Source: an uncultured Kangiella sp.
Lineage (GTDB): Bacteria > Pseudomonadota > Gammaproteobacteria > Enterobacterales > Kangiellaceae
Direction of reading: 5' to 3'
Assembly (NCBI GenBank): GCA_947503345.1
Contig: CANNCW010000006.1
Location: 62,001 to 126,000 of the forward strand
DNA: 64,000 nt
The notes under the pieces are model-generated. The model was not told where the DNA came from and searched no databases. It was given only the letters and a program-made list of their open reading frames with translations. Position 1 is the stretch's first letter; every line of letters begins with the position of its first letter. The position numbers and the translations under genes are program-made. Shown here in pieces: positions 1 through 8,885 of this stretch.

Positions 1-2
1 CG

Positions 3-398
3 ATGGAAGCGCCAGAATTGGTTACTAACGATGAGATGCGTGAGATTCTAGCAGAGACGGAGCGACTTGCTACCAATGAAGCTAAAAAGGAGCTTTTGGA
101 AGAAGAGCAAAACTTAGTGGTGGGCTCTAGGGTAAAAAGAGTTGATACGGAATCGCCAGCTTCCATAGCTATGTCAAAACCTGCGACAGAAAAAACTTCC
201 AAGCATATTGCTGGTGTAATGGATGAGGCGATAGAGGATACTCCTAAGCCAGAAGCTTGGCTAGCTGAGGTGGAAGCATTATTAAAACAAGATAAATTGG
301 AAGAGGCTCGCGAAGAGTGGTCTCAATTTAAAAATACCTATCCAGAATACTTCATTAGCGAAGCTTTAAGTTCAAAACTGAAATCTATGGGGCTATAA
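3..398 (+). CDS. C-terminal part of a hypothetical protein, possibly an anti-sigma factor (5' end outside window)
   Basis: The reading frame is open to the window edge, so the ATG at position 3 is probably internal. The visible 131 residues are very Glu/Lys rich and largely helical. The end reads like a tetratricopeptide-type helix pair (PEAWLAEVEALLKQ, then EEAREEWSQFK and YPEY). Similar tails close soluble domains of anti-sigma-like membrane proteins encoded beside ECF sigma factors in gammaproteobacteria; that link is from memory of the family and is not proven here. No membrane segment lies in the visible part. The upstream gene would decide: an ECF sigma factor would support the call. 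Confidence 0.5.
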   Translation: MEAPELVTNDEMREILAETERLATNEAKKELLEEEQNLVVGSRVKRVDTESPASIAMSKPATEKTSKHIAGVMDEAIEDTPKPEAWLAEVEALLKQDKLEEAREEWSQFKNTYPEYFISEALSSKLKSMGL

Positions 399-403
399 AT
401 ATA

Positions 404-431
404 CAAATCGGCTGATTTTTAGTCGATTTTG
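404..431 (+). terminator. Weak rho-independent terminator candidate
   Basis: AAATCGGCT (405-413) pairs with AGTCGATTT (421-429), with one G-T pair and a 7-base loop. Only a short TTTT follows, so termination may be partial. It lies just after the stop of the first gene. Confidence 0.4.
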
Positions 432-542
432 TACTCCTACTTCTCTATCGCAACCCCTTAAAAAATCACGATTTTCTTTGGTAATAAAGTCATTTGGATC
501 TAGCTTATATGCTATATCTACAGTAAAATATCGCCCCTAAAA

Positions 543-570
543 TTGACTTAAATCAATCTTGCTTTATATC
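543..570 (+). promoter_or_regulatory. Candidate cox promoter with an overlapping FNR/Anr-like box
   Basis: TTGACT (543-548) and TATATC (565-570) are separated by 16 bases. The same -35 element is the left half of TTGACTTAAATCAA (543-556), one base away from the FNR/Anr consensus TTGAT-N4-ATCAA. An Fnr-type protein bound here would cover the -35 region and repress the aa3 oxidase when oxygen is low. The rest of the 399-675 gap shows nothing else clear. Confidence 0.45.
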
Positions 571-675
571 TTGGGGATTTCGCCCTTGAGGCAGTAAAGG
601 TTAGAGCTAGCTGCTAAGTCATTGATAATTTTAATATTTCCCTTTTGGGGTTTCTTTAAACTAGTGGAGAGAAGC

Positions 676-1845
676 ATGTCATTGTTCCGCAAAATCGCTT
701 TAGCCGTTGCGGCTTTATCAGTGTTTACACTGATGGGTTGTTCTGAGCAAGCGTATAATATGCGCGAAGGTGTGACCGAGATCAGTAAAGAAGTTTACGA
801 ATTACACATGATTGTATTTTGGGTCTGTGTAGTTATCGGTATATTCACATTCGGCGCTATGTTCTACTCTATGTGGGCGCACCGCAAGAGTAAAAATCCA
901 AATCCAGCTAAGTTTTCTCACAGCACAACTGTTGAGTTAATTTGGACTATTATTCCATTTATCATTTTGATTGCTTTGGCGTGGCCAGCAGCAAGCTTAT
1001 TGAACCGTATGGAAGTTGCTGAAACTGATGAATTCGATATGGAAATCATCGTTAAAGGTTGGCAGTGGAAGTGGGAATATAAATATCTAGATAACGATGA
1101 CGAAAGTCGTGATGTTAGCTTCTTCTCTAACCTAGATCAAAACTCTCGTGATTTAAGCGTTAATTCTGAAAAGAATACTTTTAGCGCTGAGAAAATCACT
1201 GACGAAAAATTCCTTTTAGAAGTTGATAACCCACTAGTTATTCCAGTAAATACTAAGGTGAAGTTCTTAGTAACGGCTGAAGACGTTATCCACTCTTTCT
1301 GGGTTCCTGATTTCTCAGTGAAAAAAGATGCGGTTCCAGGCTTAATCAATGACGTTTGGACCATCGTCCCTGAAACGGGCGTATATCGCGGTGTTTGTGC
1401 TGAGCTTTGTGGTAAAGACCACGGTTATATGCCAATCGTAGTTAAAGTCGTTGAGCAAACTGAGTTTAATGAGTGGTTTGCCGAAGCGAAGAAGAAAGCT
1501 AATGAAGGTCCTGATTTAACTGAGTTATCAACTGCTCAATTAATGAAAGATGGTGAAGCCGCTTACTTGAAGTACTGTTCAGCATGTCACATGCCAAACG
1601 GTGAAGGTACAGGTCCATTCCCATCATTAGTTGGCGCGGAGTCAATTAAAGGTGATATTTCTAAGCACGTTGATATCGTACTTAATGGTGTTCCTGGTAC
1701 TGCAATGCAAGCTTTCGGTGGACAATTAACACCGGCTGAAATCGCAGCAATCGTAACTTATGAGCGTAATGCTTGGGGTAACGATATGGGTGATAAAGTT
1801 CAGCCTAAAGACGTTCATGACCAGCAAAATGGTGGGGGAGAATAA
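676..1845 (+). CDS. coxB: Cytochrome c oxidase subunit II with fused C-terminal cytochrome c domain
   Basis: This subunit takes electrons from cytochrome c at the binuclear CuA site and passes them to subunit I. I chose ATG 676 because GGAGAG lies just upstream; an ATG at 622 in frame has no such site. The protein (389 aa) starts with a lipoprotein-like signal ending LMGC, followed by two membrane helices. The CuA loop is seen as [12 protein letters not shown], with the earlier His in HSFWVPDF. A class I cytochrome c domain follows with CSACH and a Met ligand in GTAMQAF, so this is a caa3-like fused subunit. An acidic insertion of about 40 residues (DNDDESRD onward) sits before the CuA fold. 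It is the first gene of the cox operon and ends two bases before coxA. Confidence 0.96.
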   Translation: MSLFRKIALAVAALSVFTLMGCSEQAYNMREGVTEISKEVYELHMIVFWVCVVIGIFTFGAMFYSMWAHRKSKNPNPAKFSHSTTVELIWTIIPFIILIALAWPAASLLNRMEVAETDEFDMEIIVKGWQWKWEYKYLDNDDESRDVSFFSNLDQNSRDLSVNSEKNTFSAEKITDEKFLLEVDNPLVIPVNTKVKFLVTAEDVIHSFWVPDFSVKKDAVPGLINDVWTIVPETGVYRGVCAELCGKDHGYMPIVVKVVEQTEFNEWFAEAKKKANEGPDLTELSTAQLMKDGEAAYLKYCSACHMPNGEGTGPFPSLVGAESIKGDISKHVDIVLNGVPGTAMQAFGGQLTPAEIAAIVTYERNAWGNDMGDKVQPKDVHDQQNGGGE

Positions 1846-1847
1846 TC

Positions 1848-3407
1848 ATGGGTGACCATAAACCAACCGGCATTTCACGCTGGCTATTTACAACGAACCA
1901 CAAAGACATTGGTACTATGTACCTTGTTTTCTCGTTCATCATGTTCTTAATTGGTGGTGGCATGGCAATGGTAATTCGTGCCGAGCTATTCCAACCAGGT
2001 CTACAATTCGTAGATCCAAATTTCTTCAACCAAATGACGACCCTGCATGGTCTTATCATGGTATTTGGTGCCGTGATGCCTGCAACCGTTGGTCTTGCTA
2101 ACTGGTTGATTCCTATGATGATTGGTGCGCCAGATATGGCATTACCAAGAATGAACAACTGGAGCTTCTGGATCCTGCCGTTCGCTTTCACCTTGTTATT
2201 ATTATCACTTGGTATGGAAGGCGGCGCTCCTAACTTCGGTTGGACTTTCTACGCACCATTATCGACAACGTATGCTCCACCTAGCACTACCTTCTTTATC
2301 TTTGGTGTGCATATGATGGGTATTTCATCCATCATGGGTGCAATCAATGTTATCGTAACTGTATTTAATATGCGTGCTCCAGGCATGACATTAATGAAGA
2401 TGCCATTGTTCGTATGGACTTGGTTAATCACAGCATTCTTGTTAGTGATGGTTATGCCAGTATTGGCTGGCGCGGTAACTATGATGTTAACAGATATCCA
2501 CTTCGGTACTTCGTTCTTCGATACTGCTGGTGGTGGCGACCCTGTATTGTTCCAGCACGTTTTCTGGTTCTTCGGTCACCCTGAAGTTTACATCATGATC
2601 TTACCTGCGTTTGGTATCGCTTCTGCGATTATCCCAACCTTCTCGCGTAAGAAATTATTCGGTTATGCCTCAATGGTTTACGCAACGGGTTCGATTGCAT
2701 TCTTATCGTTCATCGTATGGGCGCACCACATGTTTACCGTGGGTATGCCAGTTAAAGCTGAATTATTCTTCATGTTTGCGACTATGTTAATTGCCGTACC
2801 TACAGGTGTGAAAGTTTTCAACTGGATTGCGACTATGTGGAAAGGTTCGATTACTTATGAAACTCCAATGCTTTACGCTTTGGCATTCGTAATCTTATTC
2901 ACTATCGGTGGTTTCTCGGGCGTAATGCTTGCGATTACTCCAGTGGATTGGCAGTATCATGATACTTACTTCGTAGTAGCTCACTTCCACTATGTATTAT
3001 TCCCAGGTGCGATCTTCGGTACTATGGCGGCAGTTTACTACTGGTTACCAAAGTGGACAGGTCGTATGTATGATGAGAAGTTGGCGAAAATCCATTTCTG
3101 GTTATCGATTGTATTTGTAAACCTAACTTTCTTCCCAATGCACTTCTCAGGTCTAGCGGGCATGCAACGTCGTGTTCCTGACTATGCGATTATGTACTCA
3201 GACTTCAATATGATGTCGAGTATCGGTGCATTCGGTTTAGGTTTGATGCAGTTATTATTCGCTTGGATCTTAATCAAGGTTTGTATCTTGAAGAAAGGTG
3301 AAAAAGCAACTGATCAGGTTTGGGAAGGTGCTGAAGGCCTTGAGTTTACTCATTTGCCATCGCCAGCTCCTTACCACTCTTTCTCTACTCCACCAAAAGT
3401 AGACTAA
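1848..3407 (+). CDS. coxA: Cytochrome c oxidase subunit I (aa3-type, haem-copper catalytic subunit)
   Basis: Catalytic subunit that reduces oxygen to water and pumps protons across the inner membrane. The 519-residue protein has about 12 membrane helices. The haem a and a3-CuB ligands are recognisable in [33 protein letters not shown] and [15 protein letters not shown]. The His-Pro-Glu-Val-Tyr motif carries the His-Tyr cross-link of A-type oxidases. It starts two bases after coxB and is followed by ctaG. Confidence 0.98.
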   Translation: MGDHKPTGISRWLFTTNHKDIGTMYLVFSFIMFLIGGGMAMVIRAELFQPGLQFVDPNFFNQMTTLHGLIMVFGAVMPATVGLANWLIPMMIGAPDMALPRMNNWSFWILPFAFTLLLLSLGMEGGAPNFGWTFYAPLSTTYAPPSTTFFIFGVHMMGISSIMGAINVIVTVFNMRAPGMTLMKMPLFVWTWLITAFLLVMVMPVLAGAVTMMLTDIHFGTSFFDTAGGGDPVLFQHVFWFFGHPEVYIMILPAFGIASAIIPTFSRKKLFGYASMVYATGSIAFLSFIVWAHHMFTVGMPVKAELFFMFATMLIAVPTGVKVFNWIATMWKGSITYETPMLYALAFVILFTIGGFSGVMLAITPVDWQYHDTYFVVAHFHYVLFPGAIFGTMAAVYYWLPKWTGRMYDEKLAKIHFWLSIVFVNLTFFPMHFSGLAGMQRRVPDYAIMYSDFNMMSSIGAFGLGLMQLLFAWILIKVCILKKGEKATDQVWEGAEGLEFTHLPSPAPYHSFSTPPKVD

Positions 3408-3437
3408 GATTAGGTATAACGACTAAGGAAATATGAA

Positions 3438-4025
3438 ATGAGCCAAGAGCCAGTTTCACAAGAAACACAACAAGAGAACAAAGTCATGACTAAGAAGTTA
3501 GTCACAGTGGCGTTTATTATGTTGGCTTTTGGCTTTGCTTTAGTACCTTTATACGATGTATTTTGTGAAATCACCGGATGGAATGCTTCTTTGAATCAAG
3601 GCCTAGCGGTCTATGAAGATCAAGAAGTTGATACCAGCCGTGAGATTAAATTACGCTTTGTAACCGAGACCAAGAACGACATGCCTTGGGACTTTAAACC
3701 GTTGCAAAGTACAATCACGGTACATCCGGGTAAAGAGTACGAAGTGGCTTTCCGAGTAAAAAATCGAGCAAGAAAAAATATTGTTGGGCGAGCTATTCCT
3801 AGCTTCTCACCAACGCTAGCAAGTCAATTTGTCAATAAAACAGAGTGCTTCTGCTTTAATCAACAAACCTTGTTAGCAGGTGAAAGTGAAGATATGCCAA
3901 TGCGTTTCTTTATTGATAAAGATATTCCAAAGGAATATAAAGCAATTACTTTGGTTTATACTTTACATAATGTGACCGCGGAAACGGCAAGCCTTAACAT
4001 TGAGAACACAGTTACAGCGGACTAA
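3438..4025 (+). CDS. ctaG: Cytochrome c oxidase assembly protein CtaG/Cox11 (CuB insertion)
   Basis: Membrane-anchored copper chaperone that delivers copper to the CuB site of subunit I. The 195-residue protein has one N-terminal membrane helix (about 21-42) and a periplasmic beta-sandwich domain. The copper-binding pair appears as ECFCFNQQTL, and the conserved FCEITGWN follows the helix. Its place between coxA and coxC is the usual order in gammaproteobacteria. Confidence 0.96.
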   Translation: MSQEPVSQETQQENKVMTKKLVTVAFIMLAFGFALVPLYDVFCEITGWNASLNQGLAVYEDQEVDTSREIKLRFVTETKNDMPWDFKPLQSTITVHPGKEYEVAFRVKNRARKNIVGRAIPSFSPTLASQFVNKTECFCFNQQTLLAGESEDMPMRFFIDKDIPKEYKAITLVYTLHNVTAETASLNIENTVTAD

Positions 4026-4048
4026 TCGCTGTGAATGGAGAAAATATT

Positions 4049-4981
4049 ATGAGTGAACAAACAACCAATAGTGAATACGAAAACTATTATGTTCCAGAAA
4101 AGAGTAAGCTACCATTTGTAGGCTCAATTGGCTTATTCATTACTGCTATGGGCGCAGGTCGTATGATGAACGACGAAGCTTTTGGCGGTTGGATGTTATT
4201 AATCGGTATCGCGATTTTAGTAGGTATGCTTTCAACTTGGTGGAGCTATACGATTAAAGAATCAATGAGCGGTTTATATAGCTCGCAAATGAGTCGTTCT
4301 TTCCGCCAAGGGATGATGTGGTTCATTACTTCAGAAGTGATGTTCTTCTTCGCCTTCTTTGGTGCATTATTCTATATCCGTGCATTTGTACTGCCTTTGT
4401 TAGGCGGTGATTTTAATGGCGCTTCAACCCATGACCAGTTGTTCCCAGAATATACGCCTGCATGGCCAATGACTGAAATGCCTGGTGACTTTATACCTAG
4501 TGAAGGTTTCAGTGACAATAAACTGCAACAAGGTGTTGCTGCAGATTCTTGGAGAGCTATGGGCGCATGGGGTTTGCCTGCGATTAATACGGCAATCTTA
4601 TTAACTTCGTCTTGGACTTTAACAATTGCCCATCACGCTTTACTTGAAAAGAACCGTCCAACTTTGGTTCTATTCACTTCTATTACTGCGATGTTAGGTA
4701 TTATCTTCTTAGGCTTACAAGCTTATGAATATTATGAAGCTTATGCGCATTACGGCTTAACGTTACAAAGTGGTGTTTATGGTTCAACATTCTTCTTGTT
4801 AACCGGTTTCCACGGTATGCACGTATTGATTGGTACTATCTTCTTGATTGTATTGTCATTGCGTACAGCCAAAGGCCACTTTACTGCAAAAGAGCACTTC
4901 GCTTTCGAAGCGGGCGCTTGGTACTGGCACTTTGTTGATGTTGTTTGGGTATTCTTATTTATCTTCGTTTACATGATGTAA
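4049..4981 (+). CDS. coxC: Cytochrome c oxidase subunit III
   Basis: Structural subunit that stabilises proton pumping by subunit I. I chose ATG 4049, with TGGAG at 4035-4039 as ribosome site; a GTG at 4031 in frame is less likely. The 310-residue product has seven predicted helices and typical motifs: WFITSEVMFFFAFFGA, HHALLEKNR, TGFHGMHVLIG and WYWHFVDVVWVFLF at the end. It is the last gene of the coxB-coxA-ctaG-coxC run and is closed by a strong terminator. Confidence 0.96.
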   Translation: MSEQTTNSEYENYYVPEKSKLPFVGSIGLFITAMGAGRMMNDEAFGGWMLLIGIAILVGMLSTWWSYTIKESMSGLYSSQMSRSFRQGMMWFITSEVMFFFAFFGALFYIRAFVLPLLGGDFNGASTHDQLFPEYTPAWPMTEMPGDFIPSEGFSDNKLQQGVAADSWRAMGAWGLPAINTAILLTSSWTLTIAHHALLEKNRPTLVLFTSITAMLGIIFLGLQAYEYYEAYAHYGLTLQSGVYGSTFFLLTGFHGMHVLIGTIFLIVLSLRTAKGHFTAKEHFAFEAGAWYWHFVDVVWVFLFIFVYMM

Positions 4982-5016
4982 TTGGATAAATTCCTGATCC
5001 AAATCACAGATTAAAG

Positions 5017-5043
5017 AAAACCGCCTTTTGGCGGTTTTTTTTT
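5017..5043 (+). terminator. Rho-independent terminator after coxC
   Basis: ACCGCC (5020-5025) and GGCGGT (5030-5035) pair around a TTTT loop, extended by flanking A and T, followed by a run of T. It ends the cox structural operon and separates it from the envelope block. Confidence 0.9.
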
Positions 5044-5062
5044 GGAAGCAAGAAAAGGTATA

Positions 5063-6679
5063 GTGGATTGGTCAATAAAGAAGGAAATCAATATTAACAG
5101 TTTAAAAGGACAAATCATTTGCTTTTTTTGGGGATTGCTAAGTTTAGCAATTTACCCAAATTCATTAATGGCCAAAGAAAACATCTATTACCAAATTACG
5201 GAAATCGAGATAAACATTAATCCAATATTTGATCTGGACCAAAATGATGGTTGGCTATATAAAACGACTAACAAATTGCATATCGATACGAAGGAAGAGG
5301 TCATTCGAAGAGTTTTACCTATTAAGGTTGGTGATCAGATTACCGTTAAAGATATAGAAGAAGCTGAAAGGATACTAAGAGGTCATCGCTATTTACGGGA
5401 TGCGAAAATTGAATTGAGCAAAGCAATCAATGGTTCCAAGTTAATCGTAAATACATGGGAAAACTGGACCTTGTTTCCAACATTTGATGTAAATAGACAA
5501 GGAGGAGAAACAGAGTACAGTTACGGTATAAAGGATGACAATTTATTAGGAATGGGGATAGCGGCAAATATCGCCTACTTCTCTGAAAGTGATCGCTCGG
5601 GTCATATATTAAGTTTAAGTTCGGATGCTATCAGTGATGACCATTTACGAGCAGGGTTGGTGTTGGCCGATAATTCTGACGGCGAACAGGTAAAAATATT
5701 TTTAAACAAACCTTTTTATACTTTAGATCAAAGACACAGCGTAGGAATTAATTTTGATAGTCACCAGCAAGATGTATCTATTGATGTAAATGAACAGTTA
5801 GTAAATCAATTTGCTAGCGACAGGCAGTTTGCCGAGCTATTTTTTGGCTATTCGACAGGTAAAACCGACACAGGAATTTATCGATGGATAGGAGGCGTTA
5901 CGCATGAAAAATATGACTTTGAATCGTTAGCTTTAACAAGCTTGATAGCTGGAAATCGAGATCTAACTTATCCATGGATTGCATTTGAGTATCAACAAGA
6001 TAAATTTAAAAAGACGAAAAATTTATATCTGTTAGAACGTACCGAGGATATTCAATTAGGTTGGTATCATTATCTAAAAGTAGGATTTAACTTGGAATCG
6101 AGCTACCGAAATAATGCTTGGGTTTGGCAATTAAACTCTAGTTATTTTGGGCAATGGAATGAAAACAACTGGTATCGAGCAGGCATTTCTGGAAACGGTG
6201 TTCATTCCGCTAATGAAATAACCAATGCGTACTACAATAGTTATTATGAGCATTTTTTCCGAGTGAATGATTTCAGAACTTGGTATGGAAGGGCTAGTTA
6301 TCGTGTCTCTGAAAATCCTTATATTGATCGCCCAATGTCTTTAGGTGGCGAAACAGGACTAAGAGGTTTTCCATTAGAGTATCAACATGGGAATAAGCAA
6401 TGGTTGGTAAATTTAGAGAAACGCTTTTACCCGAAGGTTAATATTTGGCAGTTGTTAGATGTAGCTTTTGTCGGTTACCTAGATGTTGGACGAAGTTTTG
6501 GTGAGAACTTGTATGTCAACGAAGAAACAGGTCCTTTAGCTAGCGCTGGGTTTGGTTTAAGGTTCTTTTTAACGCGTTCAAGTGGAAGGAATGTGATTAG
6601 CGTCAATTTTTCTCAGCCACTGAATTCAGATTTTGTTAAAGATTTTGACGTTAGTGTTATTGTAAGAACTCAATTTTAG
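5063..6679 (+). CDS. Omp85/BamA-TamA-like outer membrane protein with a single visible POTRA domain
   Basis: I place the start at GTG 5063 because the TTG at 5042 lies in the terminator's T run; the start is uncertain. A long n-region leads to a hydrophobic signal (CFFWGLLSLAIY) cut near SLMA-KEN. Residues after the signal form one POTRA-like module (EEVIRRVLPIKVGDQI, then AERILRGHRYLRDAKIEL). The rest is beta-strand rich like a 16-strand barrel, contains the Omp85-type LGGETGLRGFPLEY loop, and ends in Phe (VIVRTQF), the outer-membrane C-terminal signal. BamA has five POTRA domains and TamA three, so this is a reduced relative rather than either. Its substrate is unknown. Confidence 0.75.
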   Translation: MDWSIKKEININSLKGQIICFFWGLLSLAIYPNSLMAKENIYYQITEIEININPIFDLDQNDGWLYKTTNKLHIDTKEEVIRRVLPIKVGDQITVKDIEEAERILRGHRYLRDAKIELSKAINGSKLIVNTWENWTLFPTFDVNRQGGETEYSYGIKDDNLLGMGIAANIAYFSESDRSGHILSLSSDAISDDHLRAGLVLADNSDGEQVKIFLNKPFYTLDQRHSVGINFDSHQQDVSIDVNEQLVNQFASDRQFAELFFGYSTGKTDTGIYRWIGGVTHEKYDFESLALTSLIAGNRDLTYPWIAFEYQQDKFKKTKNLYLLERTEDIQLGWYHYLKVGFNLESSYRNNAWVWQLNSSYFGQWNENNWYRAGISGNGVHSANEITNAYYNSYYEHFFRVNDFRTWYGRASYRVSENPYIDRPMSLGGETGLRGFPLEYQHGNKQWLVNLEKRFYPKVNIWQLLDVAFVGYLDVGRSFGENLYVNEETGPLASAGFGLRFFLTRSSGRNVISVNFSQPLNSDFVKDFDVSVIVRTQF

Positions 6680-6756
6680 TAAAGAGACTTTAAAGAGTGT
6701 GTCTAGAGTTTACAAATAGACATATTAATCTAATCTAGATAGTTCATTCTAAGTTT

Positions 6757-6785
6757 TTGTCACTTTTGTCATGCTTGGTTACATA
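6757..6785 (+). promoter_or_regulatory. Possible promoter for the small ORF
   Basis: TTGTCA (6757-6762) and TACATA (6780-6785) are 17 bases apart. The -10 is poor, so support is modest. The 6680-6866 gap holds nothing else I can name. Confidence 0.3.
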
Positions 6786-6866
6786 TGCTGACCCTAAATT
6801 CCGAAATAATCGTATCTAATAATAAAGCTTAAACTTTATTGGTAACGATTATGAAAGGAGTTAGTT

Positions 6867-7040
6867 ATGGCGACGTTAGATAAGGATTCCAAAGCAAGAT
6901 TAGAAAAATTCGTGAATCATTATAAAGAAGGTGGTTTTGATGAGGATTTCGATGCAGAAGATTTATTTTTAGACCTTTGCCGAGTGTTAATTTTAATGTT
7001 AGTGGCCTTTGCGATATTTTACGGGGTTTGGATTAGTTAG
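6867..7040 (+). CDS. Small tail-anchored membrane protein, 57 aa, unrecognised
   Basis: ATG 6867 is preceded by AAAGGAG (6854-6860) at good spacing. The product has a charged, hydrophilic N-terminal half (KDSKARLEKF, then EGGFDEDFDAED) and a single hydrophobic helix near the C-terminus (VLILMLVAFAIFYGVW), ending Ile-Ser. That shape suggests a protein held in the inner membrane by its tail with the acidic part in the cytoplasm. Its 3' end overlaps the convergent glycosyltransferase gene by eight bases. I do not recognise a family. The ribosome site and clean topology argue that it is real. Confidence 0.6.
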   Translation: MATLDKDSKARLEKFVNHYKEGGFDEDFDAEDLFLDLCRVLILMLVAFAIFYGVWIS

Positions 7041-8082
7041 TGTTGATGGAGTTAATAACTGATTGCACTAATAGCTTAACTTGTTCAGTGCTGATGTTGG
7101 CCATTAAATCATCACCCTTTAGGCGAAGCCCCCAGTCGAGCTGTTCCTTTGTTGTATTGAAAACCTCGATAGCTTTAGCTGTATAAGCATCGGCAACCCA
7201 ATCTTGAAAAAGATAGGGGCCAGTCCGCTTGGGATTGCTGTGGGCATATAGACCAATGACAGGAGTTCTTTGGGTTACAGCCATATGAGCAGGACCAGAG
7301 TCGGGTGCTAAAACAAAATGCGCTTGTTTCAAAGCAATGAGAAGCTGTGAAAGATTGGTCTTTCCGACTAAGTTGTTAATCTCTTGAGTACAATGGTTTT
7401 CTATAGAGTCAGCTAAAGCTTTTTCTCGCTTACTAGGGCTACCTGTCAGTAATACTTGATAACCAAGCTCATTACAATAATCTGCAATTTCAGCATAACG
7501 TTCAATTAGCCAATCTCTTTCTGCTTTACTAGCAGCTGGTGAAATCACTATATAGTCGCTCTTAGGTAAATGAGCTTTTGCCCACTCGATAGTCTGATCG
7601 CTTAGGGGCAGGTTCCATGATGGAGCTGAATCCTTTACACCAATAGCTCTAGCAAAGTCACGGAAGCCATCTAAAACGTGAAAACCTTTTTCATCTTGAA
7701 TATGTGTATTAGTAAACAGAGAGTGAAGTTCTTTGGACCGTTGCTTGCTAAATCCCAGTTTGATTTTAGCAGGAATAAAAGCCGCAGCTATATTGGCGCG
7801 TAGAGCTAATTGCATTTGCAGCAAAATATCGAACTTTTTTCCCTTAAGAGCTTTACGAAGTGCCTTATAAGCTCCTATTCCTTGTGACTTATCGAATACA
7901 ACAAAGCTAATACCAGCCAGATCTTTGAGTAATTGATATTCAATTTTCCCAATGATCCAAGTGATATTACTATTAGGATAATGTTTTTGAATGGCTTGAA
8001 CGGTTGATACCGCATGACAAACGTCACCAATAGCAGATAGTCGCATTATGCAAATTTCAGCGTTTGGCTTTAGATTTATCAT
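7033..8082 (-). CDS. Glycosyltransferase family 9 (LPS heptosyltransferase-like)
   Basis: GT9 enzymes transfer heptose from ADP-heptose to the Kdo-lipid A inner core. The 349-residue protein shows the family's N-terminal MRLSAIGDVCHAV, a middle VISPAASKAERDW and the donor-site motif APDSGPAHMAV. It is clearly related to the second GT9 at 15818-16837: both carry RLSAIGD, PAASK-ER, LVGKTNL and APD-GPAH. The adjacent divergent Kdo kinase supports an inner-core role. Whether it is heptosyltransferase I or another GT9 acceptor type cannot be read from sequence alone. Its 3' end overlaps the small ORF. Confidence 0.85.
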   Translation of the reverse strand: MINLKPNAEICIMRLSAIGDVCHAVSTVQAIQKHYPNSNITWIIGKIEYQLLKDLAGISFVVFDKSQGIGAYKALRKALKGKKFDILLQMQLALRANIAAAFIPAKIKLGFSKQRSKELHSLFTNTHIQDEKGFHVLDGFRDFARAIGVKDSAPSWNLPLSDQTIEWAKAHLPKSDYIVISPAASKAERDWLIERYAEIADYCNELGYQVLLTGSPSKREKALADSIENHCTQEINNLVGKTNLSQLLIALKQAHFVLAPDSGPAHMAVTQRTPVIGLYAHSNPKRTGPYLFQDWVADAYTAKAIEVFNTTKEQLDWGLRLKGDDLMANISTEQVKLLVQSVINSINTN

Positions 8083-8100
8083 GATGGCATTTGTTTTTAT

Positions 8101-8130
8101 TTGAGCTATGAAAGAAGTTTAATGTATAGT
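8101..8130 (+). promoter_or_regulatory. Candidate promoter for the Kdo kinase gene
   Basis: TTGAGC (8101-8106) and TATAGT (8125-8130) are 18 bases apart in the short divergent gap between the GT9 gene and kdkA. Transcription would begin close to the TTG start. Confidence 0.35.
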
Positions 8131-8150
8131 TAGATATAAGCCAAATTCAT

Positions 8151-8885
8151 TTGAGTTTCTTTTTGAAGAAAATACAAGTCGCGGACGATACTTGGTTAAT
8201 TTGTACAAAGAAGTATCGGAGCTTAATTACAAAGGATTGGTTTGATGAAAGTTATTGGAAAGACACTGATGCGCTACAAGGGCAATCCTTGGGGCGTGGT
8301 ACTGCCTATTTTTTTAATCATAAAAAGAAGTCTTATATTCTTCGCCATTATCGCCGAGGTGGCTTAGTAGGAAAATTAGTTAAAAGAAGTTACTTCTTTA
8401 CTCAGCTTAAAAAAACTCGTGCATACCAAGAATTAAAGCTTCTTAAAGAGCTTCGAAAATATAAATTACCAGTACCTAAGCCGGTTGCAGTTATGGTGAC
8501 AGTTAATGGTAATAGTTATCAAGCTTCTATCATTATGCGTACCATTAAAAACGCAGATGATCTATTTACGGTTTTACAAAAGCGCTCGCTAACACAAGAT
8601 GAATGGCAACAGGTAGGCGCAATGATCAGGCATTTTCATAATAATGGTTTGTATCACAGCGATTTAAATATCCACAATATCATGTTAAACGCTAAAGGAA
8701 AGCTATGGTTAATCGACTTTGATAAATGCTATTTAATGGAACCTAATTCTAAAAAATTAGAACATAATTTAGAACGTTTGCTTCGTTCCCTACGTAAAGA
8801 ACAAGAAAAGCAATCTGAGTTTCATTGGCAAGAGCAAGATTGGGCGCAACTTTTATTTGGCTATGGAGTTATAGAAACAGACTAG
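8151..8885 (+). CDS. kdkA: 3-deoxy-D-manno-octulosonic acid (Kdo) kinase
   Basis: KdkA phosphorylates the Kdo residue of LPS at position 4, facing the cytoplasm. The 244-residue protein has a small kinase-like fold: ILRHYRRGGLVGKLVKRSYF near the N-terminus, a catalytic loop HSDLNIHNIML and the metal-binding IDFDK. The length is typical of the family. The start is a TTG with no strong ribosome site, so the exact N-terminus is uncertain. It runs divergently from the GT9 gene and shares the bases CTAG (8882-8885) with the stop of the convergent DUF3667 gene. Confidence 0.88.
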   Translation: MSFFLKKIQVADDTWLICTKKYRSLITKDWFDESYWKDTDALQGQSLGRGTAYFFNHKKKSYILRHYRRGGLVGKLVKRSYFFTQLKKTRAYQELKLLKELRKYKLPVPKPVAVMVTVNGNSYQASIIMRTIKNADDLFTVLQKRSLTQDEWQQVGAMIRHFHNNGLYHSDLNIHNIMLNAKGKLWLIDFDKCYLMEPNSKKLEHNLERLLRSLRKEQEKQSEFHWQEQDWAQLLFGYGVIETD

